A stretch of DNA of 64,000 nt, taken from positions 1-64,000 of the forward strand of contig JAWUXY010000023.1 in NCBI GenBank assembly GCA_034111105.1, written 5' to 3'. The DNA is from Bermanella sp034111105. GTDB lineage: Bacteria; Pseudomonadota; Gammaproteobacteria; Pseudomonadales; Oceanobacteraceae. Within the stretch, counting starts at the first letter, position 1. Every line of letters begins with the position of its first letter. The translations under genes were made by a program, and so were the position numbers. Positions 17,531-26,624 of the stretch are shown here, piece by piece. The notes beneath the pieces are model-generated. The model was not told where the DNA came from. It saw only the letters and a list, made by a program, of their open reading frames with translations, and did no database searches.

Positions 17531-17887
17531 ATGGACATAATGGTTAGTATTATGAAATCGTTAACACAAATTGCTTACAGCTGCGTCAGCTTAATACTCG
17601 TATTAGGTTGTTCATTAGCCTATGCACAGAACATGGACGATAGCCTTACCCAAACAAGTTCGAAGGTAACGGAAGTCGTTATTCCATTGTCTGGGCAAGA
17701 CATCAAAAAGAACTCAGCGGGCCCCAAACGTGGCATGGGCATGAAACAAGTTGAAACTAAATACGGCAAAGCGATTAAGGTTCACCCAGCAAAAGGCAAG
17801 CCCCCTATTACTCGCTGGGATTACCCTGAGTTCAGCGTATATTTTGAATCTAACTCTGTCATTCACACCGTCAGCCGCTCTGACTGA
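17531..17887 (+). CDS. Small exported protein of a conserved gammaproteobacterial family
   Basis: 118 residues with a signal peptide (MKSLTQIAYSCVSLILVLGC...AYA) and a mature part carrying GMGMKQVETKYGKA, PPITRWDYPEFSVYFESN and VIHTV. The pattern of a GM-x-M-x2-V motif followed by an aromatic beta-hairpin recalls the BamE/SmpA fold, but I do not know a function. An AAAGGA ribosome site precedes ATG 17531; ATG 17552 is an alternative. Divergent from the Lol permease and just upstream of aguA. Confidence 0.75.
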   Translation: MDIMVSIMKSLTQIAYSCVSLILVLGCSLAYAQNMDDSLTQTSSKVTEVVIPLSGQDIKKNSAGPKRGMGMKQVETKYGKAIKVHPAKGKPPITRWDYPEFSVYFESNSVIHTVSRSD

Positions 17888-17905
17888 TTATAAAGATCTA
17901 CACTC

Positions 17906-18943
17906 ATGAATCGATATCTCCCTGCTGAATGGCATCCTCAACATGCGGTTCAGCTTACATGGCCTCATTCTGAAACGGATTGGAATTGGGTCTTAAATGA
18001 CATCCAAGCCCTCTACATTGAACTCATCAATACGATTACTGAATTTGAGAGCGTCATTTTAAGCATCCCAAATGCAGATATCATTGATACTATTAATTCA
18101 CAATTAGCTACCAACACGTTTACATGTGAATTTTACATCGCCAATAACAATGACACCTGGGCACGTGATCATGGCCCTGTAAGTGTTTATGAGAACAATA
18201 AATTAGCCATTCAGGATTTTCAATTTAATGGCTGGGGCAAAAAATTTGATGCTCGCCTCGACAATGAAATAACCTCATCCCTATTTCAGCAGCAGGCTTA
18301 TCATGCCCATACATACGAGAAACATAATTTCATATTAGAAGGCGGCAGTATAGAAAGTGACGGGAACGGCTGCTTACTAACCACACGCCAATGCTTAATG
18401 AACACCAACCGCAATGCATCATTAAACCAAGATCAAATTGAAGCGTATTTAAAAGACACATTAGGTTGCGAAAAGTTTTTATGGTTAAAACATGGTGACC
18501 TTATCGGCGACGATACCGATGCACATATCGATACGCTCGCCCGCTTTGCACCCAATAACCAAATCATTTTTCAAGGTTGCCAGAACACTGATGACGATCA
18601 CTATAATGATCTAAACGCCATGAAAGAAGAGCTCACACAACTAACCAATATAAATGGCGCGCCATTTTCGTTAGTTGAACTACCTTGGCCTGATGCCATT
18701 TTTGAAGGCGACACCAATCAGCGATTGCCCGCAACCTATGCCAATTTTTTATTCATCAATGGTGCGGTACTGCTGCCTATTTATAATGTTAAACAAGATA
18801 CGCAGGCCATAAAAGTCATGAAAGCTGCACTGCCTAACCACAAAATTATTCCAATTAATTGCTCTGTGGTCGTGCGTCAGTATGGCAGTTTACACTGCCT
18901 CACCATGCAAATTCCGACAGCTGAACGACAGGAAAAGATTTAA
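17906..18943 (+). CDS. aguA: Agmatine deiminase
   Basis: Hydrolyses agmatine to N-carbamoylputrescine and ammonia in the arginine-to-putrescine route. 345 residues of the peptidyl-arginine deiminase/PAD_porph fold: WARDHGPV, the LEGGSIE loop, HGDLIGDDTDAHIDTLARF, and the catalytic Cys331 in QYGSLHCLT. The stop overlaps the aguB start by one base (TAATG), indicating an aguA-aguB operon. Confidence 0.94.
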   Translation: MNRYLPAEWHPQHAVQLTWPHSETDWNWVLNDIQALYIELINTITEFESVILSIPNADIIDTINSQLATNTFTCEFYIANNNDTWARDHGPVSVYENNKLAIQDFQFNGWGKKFDARLDNEITSSLFQQQAYHAHTYEKHNFILEGGSIESDGNGCLLTTRQCLMNTNRNASLNQDQIEAYLKDTLGCEKFLWLKHGDLIGDDTDAHIDTLARFAPNNQIIFQGCQNTDDDHYNDLNAMKEELTQLTNINGAPFSLVELPWPDAIFEGDTNQRLPATYANFLFINGAVLLPIYNVKQDTQAIKVMKAALPNHKIIPINCSVVVRQYGSLHCLTMQIPTAERQEKI

Positions 18944-19833
18944 TGCCCCGTAACATTCGTGTTTTTGGTATTCAACAGGCATGTTCGCCTGAGAAGTCGG
19001 TTTCACTTAAAACCACCCAATCGTTTATCGAGAAAGCAGCAAAAAACAACGCAGATTTAATTGTATTGCAAGAACTGCATGCCACTGATTACTTTTGCCA
19101 AACCCAAGAGCCCTCTAAATTCGATTTAGCTGAACCCCTTGACGGCCCCACAGCCCAATTTTTAAGCAATCAAGCCAAGCAAGCGAATGCGGTCATTGTT
19201 GGCTCTATTTTCGAGCGCCGCGCTGCGGGCATCTATCATAATACGGCACTTGTATTTGACCGTGACGGCAGTCTTGCCGGGTTTTATCGTAAAATGCACA
19301 TCCCTGATGACCCTGGTTTTTATGAGAAATATTATTTCACCCCTGGTGACACAAATGGTTTCGAGCCGATTCAAACCAGTATCGGTAAACTGGGGGTGAT
19401 GGTGTGCTGGGATCAATGGTATCCAGAAGGTGCACGTATTATGGCACTTAAAGGTGCTGAAATTTTGATCTATCCTACTGCTATTGGTTGGGACAGCGAA
19501 GACACAAGTGATGAACAAACACGTCAAAAAGACGCTTGGATTGGCGTACAACGCGGCCATAGCATTGCCAACAACCTTCCGGTTGTTGCCATTAATCGCA
19601 TCGGCCACGAAGCTGACCCAAGCCAGCAAAGCACAGGCATTCAATTCTGGGGACACTCTTTTATAACGGGTCAACAAGGTGAGTTTTTAGCCCTTGCTGA
19701 TCATCAAGAACCTTGCCTAATAGACGCAACGATCAACCTAGATAAAACCGAGCAAACACGACGTATTTGGCCTTATTTTAGAGATCGTCGCATTGATGCC
19801 TACAACGGTTTGCAAAGCCGATACTTAGACTAA
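18943..19833 (+). CDS. aguB: N-carbamoylputrescine amidase
   Basis: Nitrilase-superfamily amidase converting N-carbamoylputrescine to putrescine, CO2 and ammonia. 296 residues with the Glu-Lys-Cys triad: Glu in IVLQELHATDYF, Lys in YRKMHIPDDPGFYEKYYF and Cys in VMVCWDQWYPE. Overlapping with aguA by one base, it is the next enzyme of the same pathway. Confidence 0.94.
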   Translation: MPRNIRVFGIQQACSPEKSVSLKTTQSFIEKAAKNNADLIVLQELHATDYFCQTQEPSKFDLAEPLDGPTAQFLSNQAKQANAVIVGSIFERRAAGIYHNTALVFDRDGSLAGFYRKMHIPDDPGFYEKYYFTPGDTNGFEPIQTSIGKLGVMVCWDQWYPEGARIMALKGAEILIYPTAIGWDSEDTSDEQTRQKDAWIGVQRGHSIANNLPVVAINRIGHEADPSQQSTGIQFWGHSFITGQQGEFLALADHQEPCLIDATINLDKTEQTRRIWPYFRDRRIDAYNGLQSRYLD

Positions 19834-19892
19834 TTTACCCTAGTAAATCATTGCTATTACGCTAAGGTATAGGTAGAGATTAAGGAGTCAAT

Positions 19893-20555
19893 ATGAGACA
19901 AGCCCCCCTATACCTAATAGGCTGTTTTGCATTATTAGCGAGCATAAGCGCATCAGCCGAAGTCAAAGAACTGAGTAATACGGAGATGACTGAGGCGTAT
20001 ATCTTAGATGGTTCGATTATCATCAAACAAAAGAATGCCAAAACTAAGCCTGAGACTACGAATAAAGCCCGTATTAAGCTGAGCGCTGGCAAGCCTGCAG
20101 TAACAGAAGCGGACTCCGTTCGAGAGCTTGACCAACAAGCAACGCAGCAAACCATATACGATCAAAGCCTGATGCAGCGCCAAGCAGAGCAGCAGCTGCA
20201 GCAACTTGAGCAAGCTAATAATAACCAGTTATTTGTGCCGTCACCTCTGAGTCCTGCGGCTCAAGCGCAGCAAACCTACGCCCAAAACTTAGTACGAGAT
20301 GGCCTTGGCCTCCCATCTGGCACTCAGGTAACACCAGAGTTAATGGGCCAATATTTAAGCTCTTTTGCAGGTCAAACCTCCGGTGATCCACTTCGAGGTC
20401 AGCAAACCATCACTAATTCGGGCTTCCAATTTATCATTCCAAACCTAGGTGGTGATATACAAAGCGGCATCTATTCATCAGGGGACGGGTCAATTAATGT
20501 CGAAAGTAACAACTCTCAGATTATCTTTAATTTACTCTTCCCTAGGAATCCTTAA
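19893..20555 (+). CDS. Exported protein of unknown function, Gln-rich centre
   Basis: 220 residues with a signal peptide (about residues 1-22, ending SASA) and a good AAGGAG ribosome site. The mature protein starts EVKELSNTEMTEAYI, has a basic stretch, a Gln-rich probably helical region (about 85-115, QRQAEQQLQQLEQANNNQ) and a Gly/Ser/Asn-rich end with beta-like alternation (SGIYSSGDGSINVESNNSQIIFNLLF). I do not recognise the family. It stands alone between aguB and a strong terminator; periplasmic or outer-membrane location is inferred. Confidence 0.75.
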   Translation: MRQAPLYLIGCFALLASISASAEVKELSNTEMTEAYILDGSIIIKQKNAKTKPETTNKARIKLSAGKPAVTEADSVRELDQQATQQTIYDQSLMQRQAEQQLQQLEQANNNQLFVPSPLSPAAQAQQTYAQNLVRDGLGLPSGTQVTPELMGQYLSSFAGQTSGDPLRGQQTITNSGFQFIIPNLGGDIQSGIYSSGDGSINVESNNSQIIFNLLFPRNP

Positions 20556-20595
20556 GCTCATTATAAAGGCTTACATAAAGTCATATTATTGCAAC

Positions 20596-20624
20596 AAAAA
20601 GCCCAGCGAATGCTGGGCTTTTTT
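20596..20624. terminator. Bidirectional terminator
   Basis: A-run, GCCCAGC stem, loop GAAT, GCTGGGC, T-run. It lies between the convergent exported-protein gene and the small XRE-like gene. Confidence 0.9.
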
Positions 20625-20657
20625 ATGTACAGTACCACTTGCCTTAAAAGCGACTAA

Positions 20658-20909
20658 TCAGCCCAACAAGTCAAAGCTTGGCGCTTGCTCATCACCGTCT
20701 TCATGATCAAGCCAAAGATTAGGTTTACTAAAGGTTTGCTCCATTAATCGAGCAAGCGAGTCTGATATGGATTTTTTACTATTGGGTAACATTAACGTAG
20801 TAATTTGAGATTCATCTTTGCCTAAACACATTGCAAACGATAATTCGTCCAATGCGTTTTCGTGCATAATCTCAATTGCGTTTTTACGGCGGATTTCGTC
20901 TAAGCCCAT
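20658..20909 (-). CDS. Small protein with Cro/CI-like helix-turn-helix character
   Basis: 83 residues with a good GAGAGGT ribosome site. The spacing of LDELSFAMCLGKDESQITTLM, then ISDSLARLMEQTF and KPNLWLD, resembles XRE/CI-type DNA-binding domains in which SxSQIS is followed by a RxIExxxGxPxGWLD helix pair. The tail is short and acidic. It is divergent from the giant carboxylase gene with a shared 200-base upstream region, so it could regulate that gene. The HTH assignment is an inference from pattern only. Confidence 0.65.
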   Translation of the reverse strand: MGLDEIRRKNAIEIMHENALDELSFAMCLGKDESQITTLMLPNSKKSISDSLARLMEQTFSKPNLWLDHEDGDEQAPSFDLLG

Positions 20910-21117
20910 AAAGACCTCTCATTTTTGTACCATTATAGTCTTGATGAGATTCAGGATAAACCTTGGGTTTGATTTGTTAAAATTGAATATATGATGGATT
21001 TCAAGATTCACAGTAAGATAGCTGTATTCTTATAAAATGTCTGTTATAAAGTAGTCCTTATTGGCTTTAAACATCAGCCAGCTTCACTATAAATCTAATG
21101 AAAAAGTGCCAATAGTT

Positions 21118-24100
21118 ATGTCGCAATTTAATACCGATCAGCTATTTCAAATAGCAGAAAAACTAAGCCAAGACTTTTCTCTGTTTCCTAACGCCAAAGG
21201 AAACCAAGCCGCGGCTGTGGTAAAAGGGCTATTGAGCCAAGAACAAGTCAGCGCAAAAAGCGACGAGCTAAAACAATTAGACATTGATAGTTATATTAAA
21301 GAAGTTGTCTCACCGAGCGAATCAAGTCAGCGCTTAAATGCAAAACAGCTCGTGCATAAATTAACAACGCGTTTCATCACAGAACAGGATTTTGGTCCAC
21401 TATACGTGGCTGAAGTAGAGCTATCATTTGACAACCAATTACGACGTGTCGGTTTCATTTGCCAAAACCGCGCAGAACGCAACGGTGCCTGGTTACCAGA
21501 ACACCACCGCCAAGCTGTAAAATCATTACGCCAATTTGCTAAACACATTATTCCTGTTGTCACTTTAATTGACACACCGGGAGCCGATGCCAGTGAACAG
21601 GCAAACTTAGACAACCAAGCTCATAGTATTTCTCGATTAATCACAGAAATGTCAAATATCGACATACCAACGGTCGGCATTATTTTAGGGGCCGGCTATT
21701 CTGGTGGTGCTATTCCACTTGCATCTACTAATATTTTATTGTCAGTACGTGATGGTATTTTCAATACCATTCAGCCACAAGGGCTTGCAAGTATTGCACG
21801 TAAATATAATTTGTCTTGGCAAGAGTGTGCAAAATATGTCGGCGTGTCTGCGTATGAGCTTCAGTTACGCAACGTGATTGATGGCATCGTTGATTACGCA
21901 CCAAGCGATCGTATCGATCAACTACAAAACTTAATGAATGCAATTACCAGCAGCATTGTAAGCATTGAAAATGGTGCGGAGAGTTTTGCTCGTGAGAATC
22001 CATATTTAATGGATCATTACATGCGAAGTGTTGAACGTTATTTAAATCCATCCGATAAACTAGTCGCATTGGAAAAAGGTTCAAGCTTAAACCTAGCGTC
22101 ATCCCCTTCTGAGCATCACAATTTATTTCGCATGACGTATCGTTACATGCGTTACCTGACATTACGCAATCGTATTTCTTCTACCACTACTGGCCACTAT
22201 AGTCGCCTTGCAAAAGTTGAAGTACCTAAAGGTAAATTAAACGAACGCACCGAAGAAGAAAAACGCAAGAAATTCCAAAAATGGCTTCAAACACCAGATA
22301 AAATTCGCTATGACGAAGAGCTTAATAAACTTTGGAAAAATTATTTACAAAAACTAGAAGGCCGCAGTGATTCTCGCGGTTCTATTTCAAAATTATTTTT
22401 TGGCGAACCAGAAGACAATTACATAAAAGCAAAACAAGATTTTAGTTTTGCTCTTGGCTTATATTTATTTAATCGCTGGAAGTCAGATGCTGACATCAAT
22501 TTTATTGAATTAATCAGTTATCTAGAGAATTACCAGCAAAGCCGCTTCTTGTTAACCCAAGACGATCTACTTGATAGCCAAGCTATTATTAGCTTTATCA
22601 AAACAAATGATCATGCACTGGCTCAGTTCATTCAAAAATCGTTAAACTATGATACTCAAGCATTGCTAGCTAAACATTCAAAAGGCAAAGCATCTGCTGA
22701 ACTCATCACCGGCTTAACAGAAGCCCTTAATGGCATCATCACGTCCGATAAACTGCCAAAAGACGTCACCGAGAGCATTAAACTTAGCCAAGCCACAGAG
22801 CAACTATTAAACAGTGTGGCCAGTGGTTCATTAGAAGCCAATCGCCGCGCATTAGAAGATGCTCTCGCGCCTTATATCAAGATAAAAGCAGATACCGCCG
22901 ACCACCTAAATAAAGATGCCAGTGTATTAGATGCCATATTAATGGACGATCTACGTGTCGAGTTCATTAGCATCAGCCAAAATTTAATTATGTTTGGTAC
23001 GCTGTATGATTACGTCATTCACAACCTTGGCACCATTGCAAAAGAAGCAAAGGAAACTCACAGCCTATCTTACATGGCCGTTAGCGACCTTCTTAACAAA
23101 GGTCTTGAATACACCAACAATTTAAGCATCGCAGAAAATCATAAAGATGAATTTGCTAACTGGTTTAAATTCTTTGTTGAATCGAATCAACGTGGTGCAT
23201 TCTTAATTCAAGTGGAAGAATGGAAGAAACATAGCTTCCCTCGTCTAAGTGACACGCTTTTTGTTATCGTTACATTCTTCTTTGATAAGCTATTAGCCGA
23301 ATTCTATGAATCCAATAATGGTTCCAACTATAATGGTCGCATTAATCCTTATAGCATTGGTCGTAAAAAAGATTTTTGGAACCGCTTAACCATTGCTTAT
23401 TTTGACTTATTAATTCAAGACGTTTTAGATAATGTCAAAAAAGAAAAAACCACTAAAAGCCAAGCATTCATTGATCGCTTCTTCCATGACTTTGAAGAAA
23501 TAAATGATCACTTAATGACAGCTGACCCCGTTCAATTTCCTGGATTCAGAAGTGCAATCGAAAAAGCACTTAGTAATGACATCACACCATGCGGCGTCAA
23601 AACTGGCTTTGGCACAATTCAAATTGGTGAGGAAAGCCGACGCGTAGGCACGCTTATTTCAAACCTTGATTTCCAAGCTGGCGCATTTGATATGGCCAGT
23701 GCTGAGAAATTCTGTAAATTATTAGTTGAGTGCGCGCGTCATAACTACCCTGTCATTTGCTTTGTAAGCTCTGGCGGTATGCAAACAAAAGAAGGTGCAT
23801 CTGCCCTATTCTCCATGTCCATTGTAAACGACCGTATCACCCGTTTTGTTCGTGATAACGACTTGCCTATCGTGGTATTTGGTTATGGTGACTGTACCGG
23901 TGGCGCTCAAGCCAGTTTTGTTACCCACCCTATGGTACAAACTTTCTATTTTTCCGGCACTAACATGCCATTTGCGGGGCAAATAGTAGTGCCATCTTAT
24001 TTGCCTTCAACGTCTACTTTGTCGAACTATTTATCACTTAATCGTCAATCAATGGCTGACTTAGTGAAACATCCATTTGTAGACGATCTAGACAGTCAAT

Positions 24101-25983
24101 TGCGAGCTATAGACCCTGCCATTCCCGTTGCACGTAAAACAGTTGATGAAGTACTGGCACGCATACTGAAAGGTTATGTGACACCAGGCAAAGCAAAAGC
24201 CAAAGAAGTGACCAACCTTAATAAAGAAAAATTATTCCGCCCTGTGAAAAAAGTGCTCATCCATGCACGTGGTTGTACCGCAGAAAAGCTGGTTCGCAAA
24301 GCGCAAGAAAACAATATCGATGTCGTACTCGTACAATCCGACCCAGACATGAACAGTACCGCAGCTGATAACTTAAACAGCAAAGGTCGCCTAGTATGCA
24401 TTGGCGGCAATACACCGGATGAAAGTTACTTAAATGCACAAAGTGTGATTCGAATTGCCGACCTTGAAAAAGTAGACTCACTGCACCCAGGTATTGGTTT
24501 CTTATCAGAGAGCTCACAATTTGCAGCGTTCTGTGGCAACCATAATATTAACTTTATTGGCCCAAGTGTTTCATCAATGGAAACCATGGGAAATAAATCC
24601 AACGCTATTAATACCGCGATTAGCTCTGGCGTCCCCGTTGTACCTGGCTCCCATGGTATTGTTACAACTTCTGCCATGGCGGCAAAAGTGGGTGATGAGA
24701 TTGGCTACCCTGTTCTATTAAAAGCCGTTCACGGTGGTGGTGGTAAAGGCATACAAGTGGTACATGAACCTTCAACGATTCATGAACTATTCCATCAAAT
24801 TTCAACTGAAGCACGCAGTGCGTTTGGTAGTGGTGATGTTTACCTTGAAAAATTTGTTACCTCTCTTCGTCATATCGAAGTACAAATACTGCGCGATAGT
24901 AAAGGCAACACCAAGGTACTAGGACTACGTGATTGCTCGGTTCAACGCAACAACCAAAAAATCATCGAAGAATCTGGTTCAACTATGCTGCCAAAAAACC
25001 TAGAAGATAAGGTTTATGATTACGCAGAAAAACTCGCCAATGCGGTTGATTATTTTGGGGCAGGTACTGTTGAATTTATTTACAACCTAGATGAAAATGA
25101 TGTGTACTTCATGGAAATGAATACACGCCTCCAAGTAGAGCACCCAGTTACCGAACTAGTAACCGACACCGATATCATGGGTCTACAGTTTAAAATTGCC
25201 AGTGGCGAAAGCATTGCAGATATAAAATACAAACCGAAAGGTTACGCAATGGAGCTGCGCATCAATGCTGAAAAAGCCACGCTTCAAGGTGATGAAGTTC
25301 AGTTTATTCCTAACGCAGGTAAGATTACTCGCTTTGAATTACCTGACGATAAAAATATTCATTTACTCAAATCAATTGATAGCGGAAAAGAAGTCACTCC
25401 CTTCTACGACAGCATGGTGGTGCAAGTTATTTGTTACGGTAAAGATCGCAACGATACCATTAACAAGTTAAAAAAATATTTGGATAAAGCCGTTATTCAA
25501 GGTGTTAGTACCAACATCCCGCTTCTAAAACGCATCTTAAACGATGATGTATTTGTGAACGGCGATTATGATACCAATTACTTGCCTAACTTCTTAAATC
25601 GTATCGACAAACAAGCTCTGATCAAAGATATTGCGACCAGTGCAGGTGATGACAAGCAAAGCGTTACATTGGATCACTTACGGATTGAAGGCTCTAACGA
25701 ATTAAAAGTACTCGCACCGGCTAGTTCGATTTTCTACAGCGCCCCATCTCCAACCGAGCCTCCTTACATTAGGGAAGGCGACACAATATCTGTCGCTAAA
25801 ACCTTATGTTTAATGGAAGCCATGAAAATGTTTAGCCCGTTGAATTTGAAATCGTTCAATACTCAAGGCAACACGCTTTACGACCCAGATGCTCAATACA
25901 AAATTGTGCGCATACACAATGCTGAAGGCCAGCAAGTAAACCAAGGGGATTTACTCTTTGTGATTAGCCCTGTTCAGCATTAA
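21118..25983 (+). CDS. Single-chain fused acyl-CoA carboxylase: alpha-CT, beta-CT, biotin carboxylase, BCCP
   Basis: A protein of about 1,621 residues (1,640 from an in-frame TTG at 21061; positions below use the longer form). It carries all parts of a biotin-dependent carboxylase. Residues 95-330 are AccA-like carboxyltransferase (LIDTPGAD at 170, GAGYSGGA). A helical linker of about 450 residues has no recognised domain. Residues 826-1050 are AccD-like carboxyltransferase (SSGGMQTKEG, DCTGGAQASF) without the AccD zinc finger. Residues 1063-1530 are biotin carboxylase (HPGIGFLSES, GGGGKG at 1226, EMNTRLQVEHP). Residues 1549-1640 are a biotinyl domain with EAMKM and biotin-Lys1589, and an atypical insertion after it. 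The order is the reverse of eukaryotic ACC (BC-BCCP-CT). All catalytic motifs look intact. The substrate is unknown: acetyl-CoA is plausible, other acyl-CoAs possible. Confidence 0.9.
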   Translation: MSQFNTDQLFQIAEKLSQDFSLFPNAKGNQAAAVVKGLLSQEQVSAKSDELKQLDIDSYIKEVVSPSESSQRLNAKQLVHKLTTRFITEQDFGPLYVAEVELSFDNQLRRVGFICQNRAERNGAWLPEHHRQAVKSLRQFAKHIIPVVTLIDTPGADASEQANLDNQAHSISRLITEMSNIDIPTVGIILGAGYSGGAIPLASTNILLSVRDGIFNTIQPQGLASIARKYNLSWQECAKYVGVSAYELQLRNVIDGIVDYAPSDRIDQLQNLMNAITSSIVSIENGAESFARENPYLMDHYMRSVERYLNPSDKLVALEKGSSLNLASSPSEHHNLFRMTYRYMRYLTLRNRISSTTTGHYSRLAKVEVPKGKLNERTEEEKRKKFQKWLQTPDKIRYDEELNKLWKNYLQKLEGRSDSRGSISKLFFGEPEDNYIKAKQDFSFALGLYLFNRWKSDADINFIELISYLENYQQSRFLLTQDDLLDSQAIISFIKTNDHALAQFIQKSLNYDTQALLAKHSKGKASAELITGLTEALNGIITSDKLPKDVTESIKLSQATEQLLNSVASGSLEANRRALEDALAPYIKIKADTADHLNKDASVLDAILMDDLRVEFISISQNLIMFGTLYDYVIHNLGTIAKEAKETHSLSYMAVSDLLNKGLEYTNNLSIAENHKDEFANWFKFFVESNQRGAFLIQVEEWKKHSFPRLSDTLFVIVTFFFDKLLAEFYESNNGSNYNGRINPYSIGRKKDFWNRLTIAYFDLLIQDVLDNVKKEKTTKSQAFIDRFFHDFEEINDHLMTADPVQFPGFRSAIEKALSNDITPCGVKTGFGTIQIGEESRRVGTLISNLDFQAGAFDMASAEKFCKLLVECARHNYPVICFVSSGGMQTKEGASALFSMSIVNDRITRFVRDNDLPIVVFGYGDCTGGAQASFVTHPMVQTFYFSGTNMPFAGQIVVPSYLPSTSTLSNYLSLNRQSMADLVKHPFVDDLDSQLRAIDPAIPVARKTVDEVLARILKGYVTPGKAKAKEVTNLNKEKLFRPVKKVLIHARGCTAEKLVRKAQENNIDVVLVQSDPDMNSTAADNLNSKGRLVCIGGNTPDESYLNAQSVIRIADLEKVDSLHPGIGFLSESSQFAAFCGNHNINFIGPSVSSMETMGNKSNAINTAISSGVPVVPGSHGIVTTSAMAAKVGDEIGYPVLLKAVHGGGGKGIQVVHEPSTIHELFHQISTEARSAFGSGDVYLEKFVTSLRHIEVQILRDSKGNTKVLGLRDCSVQRNNQKIIEESGSTMLPKNLEDKVYDYAEKLANAVDYFGAGTVEFIYNLDENDVYFMEMNTRLQVEHPVTELVTDTDIMGLQFKIASGESIADIKYKPKGYAMELRINAEKATLQGDEVQFIPNAGKITRFELPDDKNIHLLKSIDSGKEVTPFYDSMVVQVICYGKDRNDTINKLKKYLDKAVIQGVSTNIPLLKRILNDDVFVNGDYDTNYLPNFLNRIDKQALIKDIATSAGDDKQSVTLDHLRIEGSNELKVLAPASSIFYSAPSPTEPPYIREGDTISVAKTLCLMEAMKMFSPLNLKSFNTQGNTLYDPDAQYKIVRIHNAEGQQVNQGDLLFVISPVQH

Positions 25984-26023
25984 TAATCAATACTGCACTG
26001 GATAACTCAGCACTAAACTTGAA

Positions 26024-26060
26024 ACATAAAAAAACCCAGAAATTCTGGGTTTTTTTATGT
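26024..26060. terminator. Long bidirectional terminator
   Basis: An 18-bp perfect inverted repeat with a single central base: an ACATAAAAAAA flank, CCCAGAA stem, then TTCTGGG and a T-run ending ATGT. It separates the convergent carboxylase and thioesterase genes and overlaps the end of the latter's downstream region. Confidence 0.92.
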
Positions 26061-26468
26061 TTATTTAAAACGCTTAAACAGTCCATTGGGTGGAGCGGTA
26101 AGGCGCCCTTCTTTTTGGAATAAAATAGCCGTCTTCATTCTGCAAATCTCATCAGCACCACGTCGCACCAAATAATAAAGATCAAAACCATATTTGTGCT
26201 GCTCACCTAAGTATAAATCAACAGATACCACGTCACTTGCGAATGCTTCATTAACGTACTGTAAAGCCGCATCTGCCATAATTGTATTGCATCCCTCAAT
26301 ATCAAGTTCATTAAAGCCAAGTGATGCAAACCAAGCGCTTCTGGCTTCCTGTGCGTATACTAGCAATCGGTCATTGCCCAGATGGCCAGCATAATTGATA
26401 TCTGTCACACGAACAGAAACTTCTATTGAAAATAGAACTGTTTGGGGTAATTCAAGTCGAATACGCAT
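26061..26468 (-). CDS. Hot-dog fold acyl-CoA thioesterase (YbgC/4HBT type)
   Basis: 135 residues of the 4-hydroxybenzoyl-CoA thioesterase superfamily. The N-terminal strand is followed by VRVTDINYAGHLGNDRLLVYAQEAR, the usual active-site helix region, and the central beta-sheet includes DVVSVDLYLGEQHKYGFDLYYLV. Cytoplasmic. The substrate is unknown. It converges on the fused carboxylase gene, so a functional link through acyl-CoA is possible but not shown. Confidence 0.82.
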   Translation of the reverse strand: MRIRLELPQTVLFSIEVSVRVTDINYAGHLGNDRLLVYAQEARSAWFASLGFNELDIEGCNTIMADAALQYVNEAFASDVVSVDLYLGEQHKYGFDLYYLVRRGADEICRMKTAILFQKEGRLTAPPNGLFKRFK

Positions 26469-26624
26469 GGCTTTTCACATGAAAGTTAGGAATGCATAAG
26501 CTATTATGCCATTATTTTTTAGAAACATTGGGCCAAAGCACACATTTAACTAGGTTAAGTGCTATAAATAGGCATAAACCTACTGTTTACTTGAGTGCGT
26601 CATCCAACAAGGAATATAACGTAA

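Noticed and set aside
19162..19677. 171-codon minus-strand frame opposite aguB
   Set aside because: Fully contained in aguB, which has all nitrilase motifs; no family resemblance of its own.
20590..20630. Possible small RNA suggested by a strong terminator hairpin
   Set aside because: Explained as a bidirectional terminator for two convergent genes; no promoter upstream supports a separate RNA.
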